A stretch of 64,000 nt of DNA from Oscarella lobularis (lineage: Eukaryota; Porifera; Homoscleromorpha; Homosclerophorida; Oscarellidae), in contig NC_089193.1 in the NCBI RefSeq assembly GCF_947507565.1, positions 1,298,325 through 1,362,324 of the forward strand, given 5' to 3'. Of the stretch, positions 51,577 to 64,000 are shown in pieces (the stretch's first letter is position 1; the number at the start of each line of letters is the position of its first letter). The notes beneath the pieces were generated by a model. The model saw only the letters and a program-made list of their open reading frames with translations, was not told the origin of the DNA and did no database searches. Made by a program: the position numbers and the translations under genes.

Positions 51577-54221
51577 CTAAGACTGTTTCATTTTCTTTTC
51601 TGGATCGTATACGTATCGCTTGAAGTTCAGAATGACGCGAATGGGAGATGATGACCCTGTGAACAGCACCTTGTTCTATACACGTGATGCACTTTCTTCA
51701 CATGCACTCTACCTTGCTGCTTGGCATCGCTCTCTTTTCCTCCTTTCTTCTTTCCGTGGCTTGCTAATGCTTTCTGGGTTTCGGCTGACAAACCACTTGG
51801 AATACGAATTTTGACTTTTCCACTTTGCCCAAAAGATCCTTCTATAACACCCCGTTCATCTAAGCAGAAAAGATCCATATCTTTCTGAGAAATTAGCTCG
51901 ACAGTAGGCTTACCTGTTGACAGGTTCACTTTTAGTCCTGTAAAGAGAGCCATATTCGTTTCCTTCTTAAACAGTGACCGACAAATGACAGTATAGGAAT
52001 CCTGCATCTAGAAAAGCCAAAATAGCAAAAGTAACAAGAAATCGAACGCCTTACTCTCTCTACAATCCCCTCTTTTTGCTTCATTTTGTACACCTTGAGT
52101 TGAGGTAGAACCGATGCCATATTGGCCTAGAGAGAGAGATAATAGCACAGATTCAATGCACACTGAAGTACAATATTACTCGGTCCACAAAAGACCGCAA
52201 AAGTCGACCATAAAAAGCAATTCTGCACGAATTCGAATCTAGGACTTCAAGATAGACTACGACGCATATGATATATTGCCCAAAACATACTGATATCAGT
52301 GTCCAGTCGCGATCCAATCACAAGGCTGTCTTTGCCGCAGACAAGAGGCTTTTCAAATTCAACGACGGCCCACTGCTGTTTCACTGAGATTGCCTCCTCG
52401 TGGTCTTCGTGTTCCTTTGGAGAGGACTTGCCATACAGTTCATCTTGATATACGTATTGATGCTCCAATGAAAACTCGTCGATTGGAGAGTCTAAAGGCG
52501 CCGAGAAAAACGAGACTTTGCCCATGACCGTGTCGTGACCAATCGAAACTGAAAGCACAGGACACTCTATCAATTGCGTCGTCAAGGACTACTACCAGAG
52601 ACTCACTATGAAATTTCGCCTTAGTTTTGACTTCGGATTTGAAATAAGGAACCTTTTCAACGCTTATAATGCCACCTTGACAAAGACAATTAAAATTAAA
52701 TAATAACACTAACAGTGTCTTACCTTCTATAGTGGGAAGCGCTCCTACTGAACAGACCAGACCTCTTTCTAGAAGTTTAGGGTCAAACTGTGTCACACAG
52801 AGTCCCACGCGGTCTCCCTACACAAACGCAGACGAGTCAGCCAATAACATTTACCAATAACTTATTTTACTTGATGGGCCGATTGAATTGGACGGTGAAA
52901 CATCTGCATTGATTTGACTTTCTTTGTAACCTTTACAGCAGGAATTTCTACGACCTAAAGAAGAATTTTCTTCTGTGCCTGATACGCAGAGAGATCCCCC
53001 TTGCATGTGTCGTACGTCATTGACAGAAACGCTTCCATTGAGCACAGTTCCCGTCATGACCGTGCCTTGGCCTCGAATAGCAAAGCAGTGATCAACAGAG
53101 AAAATGAACGACCCGGACGGATCTCGTTTGGGTAAGGGACAATTTTCAGTCAGATACTAACAATGCAACGGGACACTCGACACGAAACTAGAGACCATAT
53201 ACATCTTACTTCCACTAGTTTCTCAACGCCAAGAGAAGCACTTGAACTCTACATACACATACACTGTACTACAGTTGTAAAATAGACTAATTCTCCTACG
53301 TCTGAGCCACCAGGTTTTGCTGCTACAGGAATGATAGGTGACTCGCGAAACTTCGTAGTCGACAGAGTTTTCGCCAGACGTTTTATTGTCTGTTGCATTT
53401 GAACGTGTCAGCCTGAGTACTCCCGTCTAATAAATCTAGTCTACCTTCTCAATAGACTTGGAGCGCTTGTCTTCCGGTATGAGATCAATTTTGTTTAGAA
53501 CGACGACCAGTTTGTCGCACAGTATTTCTCCAATGACAAGACACTGAGACGAGAAGTCCCTTGTACTCAACGCTAAATATTGACTTTGCTATGTACTTCG
53601 GCTGTTTGAGTTTGAACTCCTTTTATCGCGTCGACTACGAGCATCATCATGTCAATGATCTGAGCCCCTGCGCAGGAATCAGAAAGAATTTCTACAGTAT
53701 TGTCTTTTGGAGTCAATTTTTGGACGTGAAGCATGCAGGAAGTGAATGCAAAAAATAGATTTTTTAGCTGAGTTCAGACCTCCGATGATGGTTCGGATAA
53801 GAGAAGCGTGTCCTGGGCAGTCGACGAGAGTGAACTGCAGCTCATCATAGGATTCAGAAACACCTTATGCAAAATTAGGGCTATTCCAATAATAAACGTT
53901 TTCTTGAATTTTCACTTTGTAGGTGCTTTGGCAAGGAAACGGCGAATGAGGAAAATCCTGGAAAGGGCAATCAGACGAAAAGACAGTGGATGCGTTCTTC
54001 TGACCTAAGTCGAGCGTTATTCCTCGTTCTCGACTCTGAGGATTTTTATCGAAGCTTGCAGTCGAAGCGACAGTGCTAAGCGCCTTGGCTGCAAAACGAG
54101 CTCGCGTTCCACGAAAGACATCTCAAACACAATGCAACAAACCAAGAGAGGTCTTTCCACTGTCAATGTGACCAAGTACGCCCAAATTCACGTTCAAACG
54201 TCGTGGACTGGCCTCGGCCAT
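51577..54221 (-). CDS. EEFSEC: EEFSEC, selenocysteine-specific elongation factor
   Basis: EEFSEC is the EF-Tu-like GTPase that brings Sec-tRNA to UGA codons with SBP2 and the SECIS RNA. The start MAEASPRRLNVNLGVLGHIDSGKT matches the family's RRVNVNVGVLGHIDSGKT, with the P-loop complete. Later pieces are MTGTVLNGSVSV, GLCVTQFDPKLLERGLVC, ISVEKVPYFKSEVKTKAKFH, QQWAVVEFEKPLVC, SLVIGSRLDTDI, RSLFKKETNMALFTGLKVNLSTG, GSFGQSGKVKIRIPSGL and the end FKRYVYDPEKKMKQS at 51577. The whole family-length protein is covered by many short exons. Its presence means this organism should make selenoproteins. It is divergent from phafin with 236 bp between starts. Confidence 0.95.
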
Positions 54222-54457
54222 GATAACGACGTTCTACGCGTAACGCACGTCTCGCCACGCCCATTCGTAAACGATGGTAGACAAGCTCGGTAAGAACGAG
54301 AACTAGACCCCCCTCTCGCGTATCTCTGGTAACTGTCTCGCGCTCGCTAAACGAGACGCGAGACGAAGGCACCCGCGACGCATATAAAAGCCCAAACACT
54401 GTCCAAAATCCGCACACACGCATCTATTCCGACCCGTCGCGATACCTAGCCCCTCGA

Positions 54458-56186
54458 ATGGGATACTCGCGCGAAACGAAGCAGCGATCGCTCGAACTGG
54501 AACGAAGTAGACATAACGCGAGAGACGGCGCGAACGAATTCCACGATTCTAAGCGCTCCTCCCTCTCCCCCCTCCCCCTAGTCCACAGCGAAGCGAATGC
54601 ACGTCGCATTGCGTGCGTCGAAAGCGCGTTCGGCGGCTCGGGCGAAGTGAGACCCCCTCCTTTGCGCATATTTTGATCTAAGGCGCTCTTTTTGTTTTTC
54701 CCCCAGTCGCTCGGCGCGCCCGGACGCGTTCTCGTCGGCGAAGGCGTTCTGACGAAACTGTGTCGCAAGAAGCCCAAACCGCGTCAATTCTTCCTCTTCA
54801 ACGACATCCTGGTGTACGGAAACATCGTCATCAATAAGAAGAAGGTGCATGGACCTCTTTCCTCGTTTGTTTTCGAAATAATGACCGGGTTTTTTTTCTT
54901 CTTCTCCCCTTCGTAGTACAACAAACAGCACATTCTTCCTTTGGAAAACGTAAAACTCGTTTCTTTGGAAGATGATGGCCGTAAGAGAGATATCATATAT
55001 CTCCTTTTTTTTTGGAGAGAACGGTCATATTTCCTTTTCAGCGTTGAGACACGGTTGGCAGATTATAAGTCCCGAGAAATCGTTCGCCGTGTTCGCCGCG
55101 ACGGCCACAGAGAAGTCCGAATGGATGGCGCACATACATAAATGCATCCAAGACTTACTGGCAAGAAGTAAGCCACAAGAGAAATAAAAATAAATCAAAA
55201 AGAGAAGAAAAAAATTCAATGTCTTTCTCCTTCTCAAGCCGGAAAGAAGCAGGCTAAGGATCACGCCGCTGTATGGGTACCCGATAGCGAGGCACCCGTC
55301 TGCATGGTGTGCACAAAGACCAAATTCACTGCTCTCAATCGAAGGGTACGTTCAATAGAGAGTCGTCTAGCTAGGTGCGCCTAGACTTTGCTTAATCAGT
55401 TAGAAAATTTCTATAGAAAGGAAACCACTTTAGTTTTTCGTTCTGAGTACTGTGTTGACGTGTGAAACGAAAGCAGATTATCTTATAAAATAGTATTAGA
55501 TAAGTTGGTAGGCGCTCAATATTGTGTCCCCCCCTAGTAGACTTATCGTTGTAAGTATCTCACAGTAGACAAAAGCTGATTCAGTACTGTAGACTCCCAA
55601 TTTCTATTCTGAGACTAATACGTTTGTGTTCTCTTTCTGCTCAGCATCACTGTCGAAAATGCGGTCTCGTCGTCTGCAGCAAATGTTCCAGTCAAAAGTA
55701 CCTACTTCCCCACATAGCAAATAAGCCGCTTCGCGTCTGCGACAACTGTTTCGAAGTGCTAGGAAAAGATGGAAGGTGGGTCAAGGTCAGCCTCGACGTC
55801 AAACGAATATGACCTTCTCGTGTTGACAGTGACCTCGGCACGCAACCGGAACCGCGTCGATCACCTCTACCCGACACAGATGACGACGTAATAGCTTCGC
55901 TTTCGGCTTGAGTAATTAATTGCATTGAGGCTTTCGTTGCCATGCCTCTAGGATGACGACGAGGGTATGCTTCCTCCGCCGCCGCCGCTGCCCGAGAAGA
56001 AAGGAGCCGTAGTTGATAAAGAGGGATCGTCAGCTGGCGAGGAGGAGGATGAAGAGCATGATTATCAGAATCTAGGCACTGATGTGGTATAGAGTACGAT
56101 ATAGGGAAAAGGGGACCCTCTCTATTGATTTCTCCTTTGCGCTTTAGGACGTCCCACAGTTTTATACTGACAGCGATCAGATGTAG
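54458..56186 (+). CDS. PLEKHF2: Phafin (PLEKHF), PH-FYVE endosome protein
   Basis: Phafins bind PI3P on endosomes and lysosomes. The PH domain reads HSEANARRIACVESAFGGSG, GRVLVGEGVLTKLCRKKPKPRQFFLFNDILVYGNIV and TATEKSEWMAHIHKC, almost as in human PLEKHF2. The FYVE finger (about 55300-55750) has AVWVPDSEAPVC for the WxxD motif, RRHHCRKCG for the basic lipid-binding motif, and eight Cys/His ligands. The tail is acidic with PPPPPLP and a tyrosine (EEHDYQNLG), ending SDQM at 56186. The start at 54458 gives a longer leader than in vertebrates. A CT-rich acceptor (CCCTCCCCCTAG, about 54579) just before HSEAN suggests an alternative upstream first exon. Confidence 0.92.
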
Positions 56187-56465
56187 ACGAGAGACGGTTG
56201 GCTAAGTATTGGCTGCGAGACAAACTGTAGTGGCTAGTACTTTTTTATATGCCAGTTTCTGTTGGTGTTGAGTCGCCTGTTTTGATGTCTGCCCACCCAG
56301 TGTAAATAAATAGCCAGCCGTTACTGTGGTGGCTCGAAAAAGAAAAACGACGATGTTCATTACATTGAATAATATGACGATGATTGCATTGCACAAGCAC
56401 ACAAACACGCAAAATTTCAAACTACAAAAAATTCTGTCTTCCTATTATATTGAGAACTCTGGAGT

Positions 56466-57113
56466 CTATGCCACGTCGTGCCGTCGACTGGAACACGCGT
56501 GATCCTGATAGTGTCTATGCCTGCAAAAAATAATTGAAGCCCCTTCTCTGATTGGATCTGTGTTCTCTTACTTGACGCAGTATTTCAGCTGGCATCTTGA
56601 GCAGGTAAAGGGAAAGGGTTCGACTTGCCGGCAGCTCTTTTTAGCGCATCTCACGCGTTGCTTTGGCTGTACAACCAAGTCGCGACAGCCACTGGTAATA
56701 TGTCTGTCGACCTGTAGAAGTTTCAAAATCAAAAAAGGAACTACTATTATTATTGTCGGTGTACCTGAACATTTATATCGTCATTTCGACCTTTTACGAT
56801 CATCTGATTGCAGAGAGGGCATATGGGGACTCGAGCCTGAGTGCAGTGGACAAGGATGAATGGTGGTGGAGATATTTGAGAATTTTCTTACGTCTCCTTC
56901 TTCGGCGCTGAGACAGCCGTGGTCTTCAGGCTTTCGGTGAGCCGAACTGGTAAAAAGAGATCGTTTTCGAGGTAGGGAACAGGGCTATTTTGCCCACCAG
57001 AATGTTTTCTTGCATTTTTCGCATTCAAACGGAAGAAAGTCCAGTCTTCGGCACGATGAAGCGTCGCAGTGTTGTCCCAAGCTCATCAGGTCGACTTTCT
57101 GAGAGTTAGCCAT
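56466..57113 (-). CDS. ZFAND2B: ZFAND2-type double AN1 zinc-finger protein
   Basis: ZFAND2A/B (AIRAP/AIRAPL) link stress, the proteasome and p97. The start MANSQKVDLMSLGQHC leads into the first AN1 finger: CDASSCRRLDFLPFECEKCKKTF, then HRKPEDHGC. After a spacer with DINVQVDRHITSGCRD comes the second finger: CAKKSCRQVEPFPFTCSRCQLKYC, then KHRHYQDHAC. The protein ends SSRRHDVA at 56466, soon after the second finger. It therefore lacks the UIM and CAAX tail of ZFAND2B, and the short form resembles ZFAND2A in extent. Several 50-70 nt introns; the last ends TTTTTTGCAG. Divergent from CRNKL1 with 146 bp between starts. Confidence 0.88.
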
Positions 57114-57259
57114 GGCGGGGAAGGAAGGGGAACTGGATCCAGTCCCCACAGAAACGATTCTCTATACAGTGACGTAGTCTATTGCAACGTCATCGCGATC
57201 ATCATGACGTCGCGCCTGGATACATACATGTAAACACGTCACGTGTAGAGCGAGACAAA

Positions 57260-60200
57260 ATGGCCGCTCCTACGAAGCAAGGCCGCAACGTACATGTGCC
57301 TAAAGTCGCCCAGGCAGGTCTAGCAGTCACTAAAATATTCTTAGAAAGTGTCTGTTTATCAGGTGAAGAACAAATTGCCCGCTGATGTGCAAATCACGGC
57401 CGAACAGCTTCTTCGCGAAGCGAAGGAACGCCAGCTCGAAGCCGTCAAACCGGTGAGCATCCGAAACGATCGCTGATCTTTGCAAAGAGCCGATAAAACT
57501 AGGCTCCAATGCAAAAAATAACCGATCCGGAAGAGCTCGCGGATTTTCGACTTCGAAAAAGAAAGGTACAGCTCGCGAGGGCGTGGTTTGAGACGTTGCA
57601 CGCACTCCTTTAGGGCTACGAGGATAACATTCGAAAGAATCGACTGCAGATGACGAATTGGATCAAATACGCCAAATGGGAGGAAAGCCAGAACGAATTT
57701 CAAAGGTCTCTCTTATTAATTCTCTATAGCGAGCATACTACGTCGCGTTTCTAGAGCGAGATCCATATACGAACGGGCGCTCGATGAAGATTCGCGCTGC
57801 GTTCCCGTTTGGTTGAAATACGCCGAAATGGAAATGAGGTGGGAGGGGAAATGAAACTGGCGCGTTGTCATAATTTGTGTTTGTTGAATGGTAGGCACAA
57901 GCAAGTGAACCACGCGAGGAATATATTCGATCGATGTGTCACCGTCTTACCGCGAGTCAACCAGTTCTGGTAAGTAGACGTAGCGTTCAAAACGTCTTTG
58001 AGATTCCCGGAGAAACGTTTGAAGGATTGCAGCTCCCCCGCTCAGATAATTTGACGAGAGCCAGCGCGCGCGCGGTGCTCCAGTACTCAGTCAACGAGTG
58101 CCGGCGCGCGGCGCGCCTGTACTCAGTCCTGATCCTCGTTTAGGCGTAGCATAGACTGATTCTCTATTTAATCTATGGGCGTAGCGCACGTTTCGCTATG
58201 CCTGTTATACTGTAGAGGCGCCATGTATCACCTAGATTTTGCTGATCAAGCATATCGTCGTTTCTACGCATCCGTTCGCTTTTCGTGTCTAAATAGCGAC
58301 TGAATGTCTTTAGAATAGATCTCCAATTTACTTCGCGGCTGATTTTTCGCCTCTACTTGCTCGTATAGACCATTTTGTCATGCGTCTTACAACTGACGTC
58401 ATGTGTAGCGTGACAGGGCGTGTCTTGCGCACGTGGAACGCGTTTTATTTTCGTTTTTTCGCGTTTCTAGATTGATTTGTGACAAAATTCATTCGTGTTT
58501 GTGGTCAGAAACGTATTTGCGGCCGATTGAGAGTGGTTTTAATTCGATCAGCGCACTTTTTGTGGCGAACAGCTGCAGTGGAAGTGACCCAGGCAGGGTT
58601 GTCATATATATACCCAGCGTTTCCATATACCTATCAGTAGCAGGAGCATGAGCTCTTGGCTAGGATAGAAGGGAGTTGGAAACGCTCTCCAAGGGTTTGA
58701 CCATCATGGCCCGGTGGCTGGTCACTCTCCTCACTTGACGGCTTCGGCCTTCCTAGTCATTAGTTCCTCTGCGCCTGTGAGATACCTCTGATACCGGATA
58801 AACCTCCATAGCACCGTCTTCCGTGTGGTTTGTATCAAGTGTCGTAACCTTTTTAAATTTTGAAAAATTTGCTACGCGAAAGAGACGCGTTTTTTGACCC
58901 TTTTAACGGTCAAACGACGCGTTTCTTCAAAGGGGGCCTCACTTTACATGTACCTTGCGTTGTATTGCATAAAGCGTTAGCCCCAGTGGCTCATAAGTGC
59001 TTCCTTCCTTTAGGTACAAGTTTTCCTACATGGAGGAGATGCTTGGCAATGTGGCTGGCGCTCGGCAAGTCTTTGAACGTTGGATGGAGTGGGAACCCGA
59101 TGAACAGGCACTTGAAAATTCTTTTCGCCTTTCATTTGACATATCTATTCTCTCCTTAGGCTTGGCACTCCTATATCAAGCTAGAGCTAAGATACAAGGA
59201 AGTAGAACGTGCCAGAACAATCTATGAAAGATATATCCTAAACCACTGCCAATATTTTGAAAAAAAACGAAACGAATTCATTATCTCTTTCTTGTATTTT
59301 TCTTGACGATCTGCTTACTCGTTCTCGTTCACCCAGAAATCAAGAACTGGATAAGATACGCCAATTTCGAGGAGAAGCACAATTTTATTGGTGGGACACA
59401 TATAGAGAGAGGGATTACATTGTAGCAATGAGCTTCCCCCAGGTGGCGCTCGCAATGTCTACGAACGAGCGTGCGACTTTTTTGGTGACGAGAACATGGA
59501 CGAGAGACTCTACGTTGCTTTCGCCAAATTTGAAGAACGACAAAAAGAGGTTCACTTAGTAAACCTGAGTGTAACTGTCTAATATTTTTTTCTCACTTTG
59601 CAGCACGAAAGAGCCCGGGCTATATACAAGTACGCCTTGGATCGAATTCCTAAAGACAGCGCTCAGGTCTGAAGCACTGTTTCCTATTACTATTTTCCAC
59701 TACTTAGCCATTAGGAACTCTTCAAAAACTATACCTTTCACGAGAAAAAGTTTGGCGATAAGTTATCCATCGAAGGAGTCATACTCAGCAAGAGACGATT
59801 TCAATACGAAGAAGTCAGTGGCACGGACTATTAGAGGAGAAGATATATAGAAACGGTGGGTCTGTTCATAAGGAAGTCAAAGCGAACCCCGAAAACTACG
59901 ACGCTTGGTTCGATTATCTTCGTCTAATGGAATCCGAGAGCAACGTCGAAAGCACGCGGGAGATCTATGAAAGAGCCATTGCAAACGTTCCGCCCTCTCA
60001 GGTCGCTTGCGTCGTAGAAGAATATGTGCGATTTTTTACTAGCCAGTTTAGGAAAAACGGCTGTGGCGTAGGTACATCTATCTGTGGATCAATTACGCTT
60101 TGTTTGAAGAACTCGAAGCGAAGGCAATAATTTTTTGAAAAAAATGTTTCTGTATTTGCCTGTAGCTGATTCTCTCTCTCTTCTTAGGATATAGACCGGA

Positions 60201-61525
60201 CTCGCCTCGTTTACAAGGCGTGCGTTGATTTAATTCCTCATCGAGTGGTAAGTCTTTGGTCTCAAGCAAGAGTCGCACTTAGACGCACCATTGCCTGTCC
60301 TTTTGCAAAATAGTTCACGTTTGCCAAGATTTGGCTTTGGTATGCTCAGTTTGAAATCAGACAGAAAAATCTGCCTCAAGCGCGAAAAATTCTCGTATAA
60401 ATAGGAAGATTTTGTAGTGCTTTTTCTAAGCAACCTGATCTATATCATAGGGCATGGCTTTAGGAGTTTGTCCTAAACCGAAGCTATTCAAGGGCTACAT
60501 TGAGTTGGAACTTCAGGTGTGTAGTTAACTACTGGAGTCTCCTGTGCTCCAAATATAATAAATATTTAGTTGCGCGAATTCGACCGGTGTCGAAAGCTCT
60601 ATGATAAATTTCTTGAATATCTGCCGGCAAATTGTATGACGTGGATTAAGGTAGGAGTCCCTGCCTGCTTGAGATAGGTTTAGCAATAATCTGGCTTTGT
60701 AGTACTCGGAATTGGAGAATCTTCTTGGAGACGATGAACGTGCTCGGGCCATATTTGAGCTAGCTGTCTCTCAGACTGTGCTTGACATGCCAGAGGTAAT
60801 ACTCCTCAGTCAGTCTAAGTTGGATCTGCCTGCATTTTATGTGTTTAGCTTCTGTGGAAAGCGTACATTGACTTTGAATGCGGTCTTGAGGAGTGGGAAC
60901 GAGCGAGACAGCTTTATGAAAGATTGCTGGAAAGAACTCAACACGTGAAGGTAAAGCGCAATTGCCTTTATGTATATATAAGCCTTTGATCGTACGAATA
61001 TTCGTCAAGGTCTGGATCAGTTTCGCTCAATTTGAAGCGATGCAGACCAACATTCAACAGGGAAGGTTCGTACTGCATTGTGTATTCTACAGAACATTTT
61101 CAATTATTGGGCGTCGCCTTAGGACAATTTACGAACGGGCCGATCGGTCACTGAAGCAATTGGAAAGCAAAGAACAACGAGTGATGCTCTACGAATCGTG
61201 GAAAGACTTTGAGGCAAAAGAGCGACACATGGAACACCACATTGTAATATTGAACTTTTTTGATGAAGGAGAAACATGGAACCGACGAGACGAAGCAATC
61301 AATCGCCAGAAAGATGCCCAAGAGAATCAAAAAACGAAAGAAAGTCACCACAGAAGACGGGGTAAGTGAATCCTGCTTTGTTTATTTTTTTGTTTTAAAT
61401 TCTCTAAGACCGACGCCGGGTGGGAGGAATACTACGACTACATTTTCCCCGACGACTCGGGCGCGGCGCCGAATTTCAAACTGCTCCAAATGGCTCGCAT
61501 GTGGAAGCAGCAACAGCAGAAGTAA
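57260..61525 (+). CDS. CRNKL1: CRNKL1 (crooked neck), spliceosome HAT-repeat protein
   Basis: CRNKL1/Clf1 is a scaffold of the NineTeen-complex part of the spliceosome, built of HAT helical repeats. The start [18 protein letters not shown] is followed by [26 protein letters not shown] and [26 protein letters not shown], all nearly as in animals. HAT repeats follow: [81 protein letters not shown] and onwards. It ends [17 protein letters not shown] at 61525. About 20 introns, mostly 50-90 nt. The exception is the intron at about 57970-59014, enlarged to about 1 kb by the same dispersed repeat found in p190RhoGAP. Confidence 0.95.
58181..58945 (+). repeat. Dispersed repeat element, copy 2 (in CRNKL1 intron)
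   Basis: About 95 percent identical by eye to 8901-9656 from GTAGCGCACGTTT to GGCCTCACTT, and lying in the same orientation relative to its host gene. The 72-codon frame is at 58433-58651. Immediately upstream (58060-58140) is unrelated GC-rich sequence with its own direct repeats (CCAGTACTCAGTCAACGAG, TGTACTCAGTCCTGATC). Confidence 0.75.
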
Positions 61526-61606
61526 ACGATCGGACAACTTCTCTTCATGTCTGCTTCAATATGAGAAAGTATTAGTACAGGGTAGTCATCCTCTTTAAAA
61601 AAACGG

Positions 61607-63167
61607 TCACTCTACTCTGGCCTGGTTCCATAAAGTTAACAGTTGTGCCACGACGTGCACGTTGAGACTGTTTCCGAGAAGTCGATACCGTTGCCTATTT
61701 GACGTCGACTCTGGAAAACCTTAGAAGAGGCTTACGCGTACTGGGGACTTCTACTATGTTGGTATTCTCACTAAATCGAGGGGGGAAGGACAGTAGGTTG
61801 GCCACTTCCTTTGGCGTGAAAAAGCGCAGCTTCAAAGGAGATAGAACTGATTTATCTGGGTCGTCGACGTCGTCCGTTTTAAATTGTGCATACACGGAAT
61901 CGATCTAGTATGAAACGTTTAAAGGTCTTAGTGAGGCTAACGGCTTTATTACGCTGATAGCTTCGTTCATTTGAAGTACTGAGCCTGTGCCTTGAACGTA
62001 GTGGCTGTATGCCTTGGTAAAGCAGCAGGACCCTTTGCTCTTACTCGCGACAATATCTAGAGAAATACTGCAGGCTATACTTGCAAAGACTTTACGATTT
62101 CTCACCTAGGATTGTGCCGTACCGATTCAATAGTTTGGGATCTAAGAGAAAATGCTCGAAATAGTCTTTAGACTGATCTTTTTCGAGGAAGTTCTCGATT
62201 GTTTGTTCTAAGGGCGCTGCACTCTGTTGCACGGGAAAATCACTAAGAACCTAAGTAAGAAAGATTACGTAATTAATTTGTCAGCATTCTACTGATAGTA
62301 TACCTGCTCAGAAACTCTGAATGGAAATGCCAGTGGAGGTTTGATTGCAACAAGGTAGTACCTCAGCCGAGAATTTGGTATACCAAACTATTGCATATCC
62401 CAATAAAAAAATCAATGGTAGATATGGATATACCTGTAGAGGACTTAGTAGAAATTCCTATGGTAGTCAAAAGTGTACACTGAAAACACTTGCTGCTAAC
62501 CAGTCTACCTGATAACTGTATCTTGTTTTGCATAGCATGTCAACGAGATGTTGCCGCGTATCTGACGATTCAAAGCCCTTTACGTTTTCTATAAGCAAGC
62601 ACGACGGCTTTTTTTCTAGCCTATCAAAGAATAGCGTGGCCTGATTTTAGTTAGAAAGCACACCCTTTACTTTTGAATTAGGTCGAGGATATAGAGAAAG
62701 CTTCTAGTCCTTTTGTCGAGAGTATCACCCTTCAGTCCAACTCTAGTGTATAGACATGTACCTTTTTAGTAGCCAGAGCCAATAAAAGGTACGCAACCTT
62801 GTAAAGGGCTGACAGGGGGGAGACATTAAAAACATATCTGCATTCAGTTTATCTACTTCTTCGACAGTGAGAGACTGGAGGTTGATTATTATTTATTTGT
62901 TGATTGATTAGGTTCCAAAGCCCCGGACTTTGCACCTCTATGTTTCTCTGCAGTAATCGCGTCGTCGGAAAGTTGTGACGGTACACGGAGTTAGCGACGT
63001 CGTTAATATCGATACAAGCTACGACGTCGTGAGGCATTCCGCTCTCTACGGCCCAGGTGAGTAGGTAGACAAGCGCGCATCTCCACCTCCCTGCTCACAA
63101 ACCTTCCAACGCAAAGTGCATTCCACCGATACCGCTGTAGAACTCGACGACTCTCGCAGCCTGCATA
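61607..63167 (-). CDS. TRDMT1: TRDMT1 (DNMT2) tRNA cytosine-5 methyltransferase
   Basis: DNMT2 methylates C38 of tRNA-Asp and related tRNAs. The start [22 protein letters not shown] is motif I (SAM binding). Next come [19 protein letters not shown] (motif II), [13 protein letters not shown] with the catalytic Cys (motif IV), [12 protein letters not shown] (ENV, motif VI), [20 protein letters not shown] (motif VIII) and the DNMT2-specific CFT element in [17 protein letters not shown]. After these, [16 protein letters not shown] and [18 protein letters not shown] (motif X) complete the protein, with TGA at 61607. Length and order are as in human TRDMT1. Introns are 50-110 nt. Start is 85 bp from the divergent membrane-protein gene. 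Confidence 0.95.
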
Positions 63168-63252
63168 TCTGCAATCTTTAGCGCACTGTAAATAATTTAT
63201 TGATTTGAATTAAGAAGTCACACTCGACCCTAGTCACGCACGAGAGGAGACG

Positions 63253-64000
63253 ATGATGTTAGACTGGAAAAACGTTGCAGCGACTGCAGCAAAAGCGTTT
63301 GCGAGCGGCCTGTGCGCTCGATACGTATTGGCAGCAATAAAGCGGAAGTCATTGACTTTGTAAGGGGAGCAATAGTAGGCTCCCAGTGTAGCTGATTTCT
63401 CGATATTTAGAGCCGATCTCCTGAGCGAGGACGTCGTTAGAGCTGCCTCGTTTCTAGCCACGTTCACCTCCTCGTACAAATTGATGCGCAATGCTCTGGA
63501 AGTCGCTGGCTTGCAGGTAAAAGAGAGTACGGTAGAAGCGGGGGCGGGGACGAGTACCCATTCGGCAGCAATGCGTTGTCTGCATGCACAATTTACATAA
63601 TCCGTCATACTATAAACCCTCCGTCTCTCGCCTTTGGGGTTCACTTAATTATGATTGAAATATTTTCTGACGTCATAGTACACGTATTTGTGTAGAATCT
63701 CAAATTCGCCGTGCTTAGCTCGTCGGCTCTCGCGAGCTTGGCTCTTCCTCTTGGATGCGCCGCGGACAGGCACACCCTGACCGTTCTGGCCTTGTCGCGA
63801 GCGATTGGGAGCGCGATCGCCGGCGAGGACGGCGGTGCAATCGCGCCCTTTCTTCTCTACTGCCTCGGCTTTGCGTTTCTTTCCTGCATCGTGCTCCGTT
63901 GGCCGACGCTCATGTCGCGACCCTTCTCCAAGGCGCTGCTCGGCTACGTGAACTACAGCGATGCACAAATGGAGGGGATGTTTCGTGGAAAACAATTCGT
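63253..64000 (+). CDS. Multi-pass membrane protein, 3' truncated (TMEM135/Tim17-like?)
   Basis: Three exons join in frame. Exon 1 from 63253 is MMLDWKNVAATAAKAFASGLCARYVLAAIKRKSL (donor GTAAGG at about 63360). Exon 2, from about 63410, is ADLLSEDVVRAASFLATFTSSYKLMRNALEVAGLQ. Exon 3, from about 63697, is NLKFAVLSSSALASLALPLGC, then IAPFLLYCLGFAFLSCIVL, and runs off the window. Small-residue-rich helices and the phrase SFLATFTSSYKLMRNAL recall peroxisomal/mitochondrial TMEM135 and Tim17-like proteins, but this is a weak call. The opposite strand has open frames of similar length that look like shadows. Confidence 0.6.

Noticed and set aside
63234-63644. 136-residue minus-strand frame just upstream of TRDMT1
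   Set aside because: The plus strand gives a hydrophobic protein that splices consistently across three exons; the minus frame has no intron structure or recognisable domain.

Overview
This is animal nuclear DNA, gene-dense and intron-rich. Nearly every gene is cut by many introns of about 45-110 nt. Neighbouring genes often lie only 25-300 bp apart, and coding DNA is rich in CGA, TCG and GTC codons. The gene set is typical of animals: p190RhoGAP, gamma-syntrophin, FNIP, phafin, a gamma-secretase subunit, ZU5/Death/CARD proteins and a tyrosine kinase. Compactness plus early-animal content suggests a sponge, possibly a homoscleromorph such as Oscarella. That assignment is inference; no species marker was found. 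Layout: 1-831 MYND-finger protein, cut by the left edge; 942-2002 (-) APH1; 2027-4421 (+) F-box/LRR protein; 4989-5729 (+) ARF6; 6245-13787 (+) p190RhoGAP; 14100-16584 a repeat-rich gap with a tentative small gene; 16585-18735 (-) MFAP1; 19004-22852 (-) VCPIP1; 23123-24481 (+) intronless gamma-syntrophin; 24583-29322 (-) SEC24; 29573-31375 (+) hnRNP-like protein; 31538-~35123 (-) FNIP; 35290-41505 (-) two tandem ZU5-Death genes; 41782-45251 (+) secreted repeat protein; 45482-51443 (-) a receptor joining a class C GPCR to a tyrosine kinase; 51577-54221 (-) EEFSEC; 54458-56186 (+) phafin; 56466-57113 (-) ZFAND2; 57260-61525 (+) CRNKL1; 61607-63167 (-) TRDMT1/DNMT2; 63253-64000+ (+) a membrane protein cut by the right edge. 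Most genes are housekeeping and do not form a pathway. Two (MFAP1, CRNKL1) are spliceosomal. Many neighbours are divergent pairs that probably share short bidirectional promoters: APH1/FBXL, VCPIP1/syntrophin, SEC24/hnRNP, EEFSEC/phafin, ZFAND2/CRNKL1, TRDMT1/membrane protein. The unusual part is 35.3-51.4 kb. It holds a CARD-coiled coil-ZU5-UPA-Death-Death protein with a candidate PIDD/FIIND-type HFS self-cleavage site, and a decayed tandem paralogue carrying HFC at that position. Beside them are a secreted protein built from five copies of an unrecognised acidic domain, and a Venus-flytrap/7TM/tyrosine-kinase fusion receptor whose intron holds a large minisatellite and inverted-repeat complex. 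Start codons, splice sites and exon joins were read by eye from GT/GC-AG signals and homology, so exon edges are approximate.
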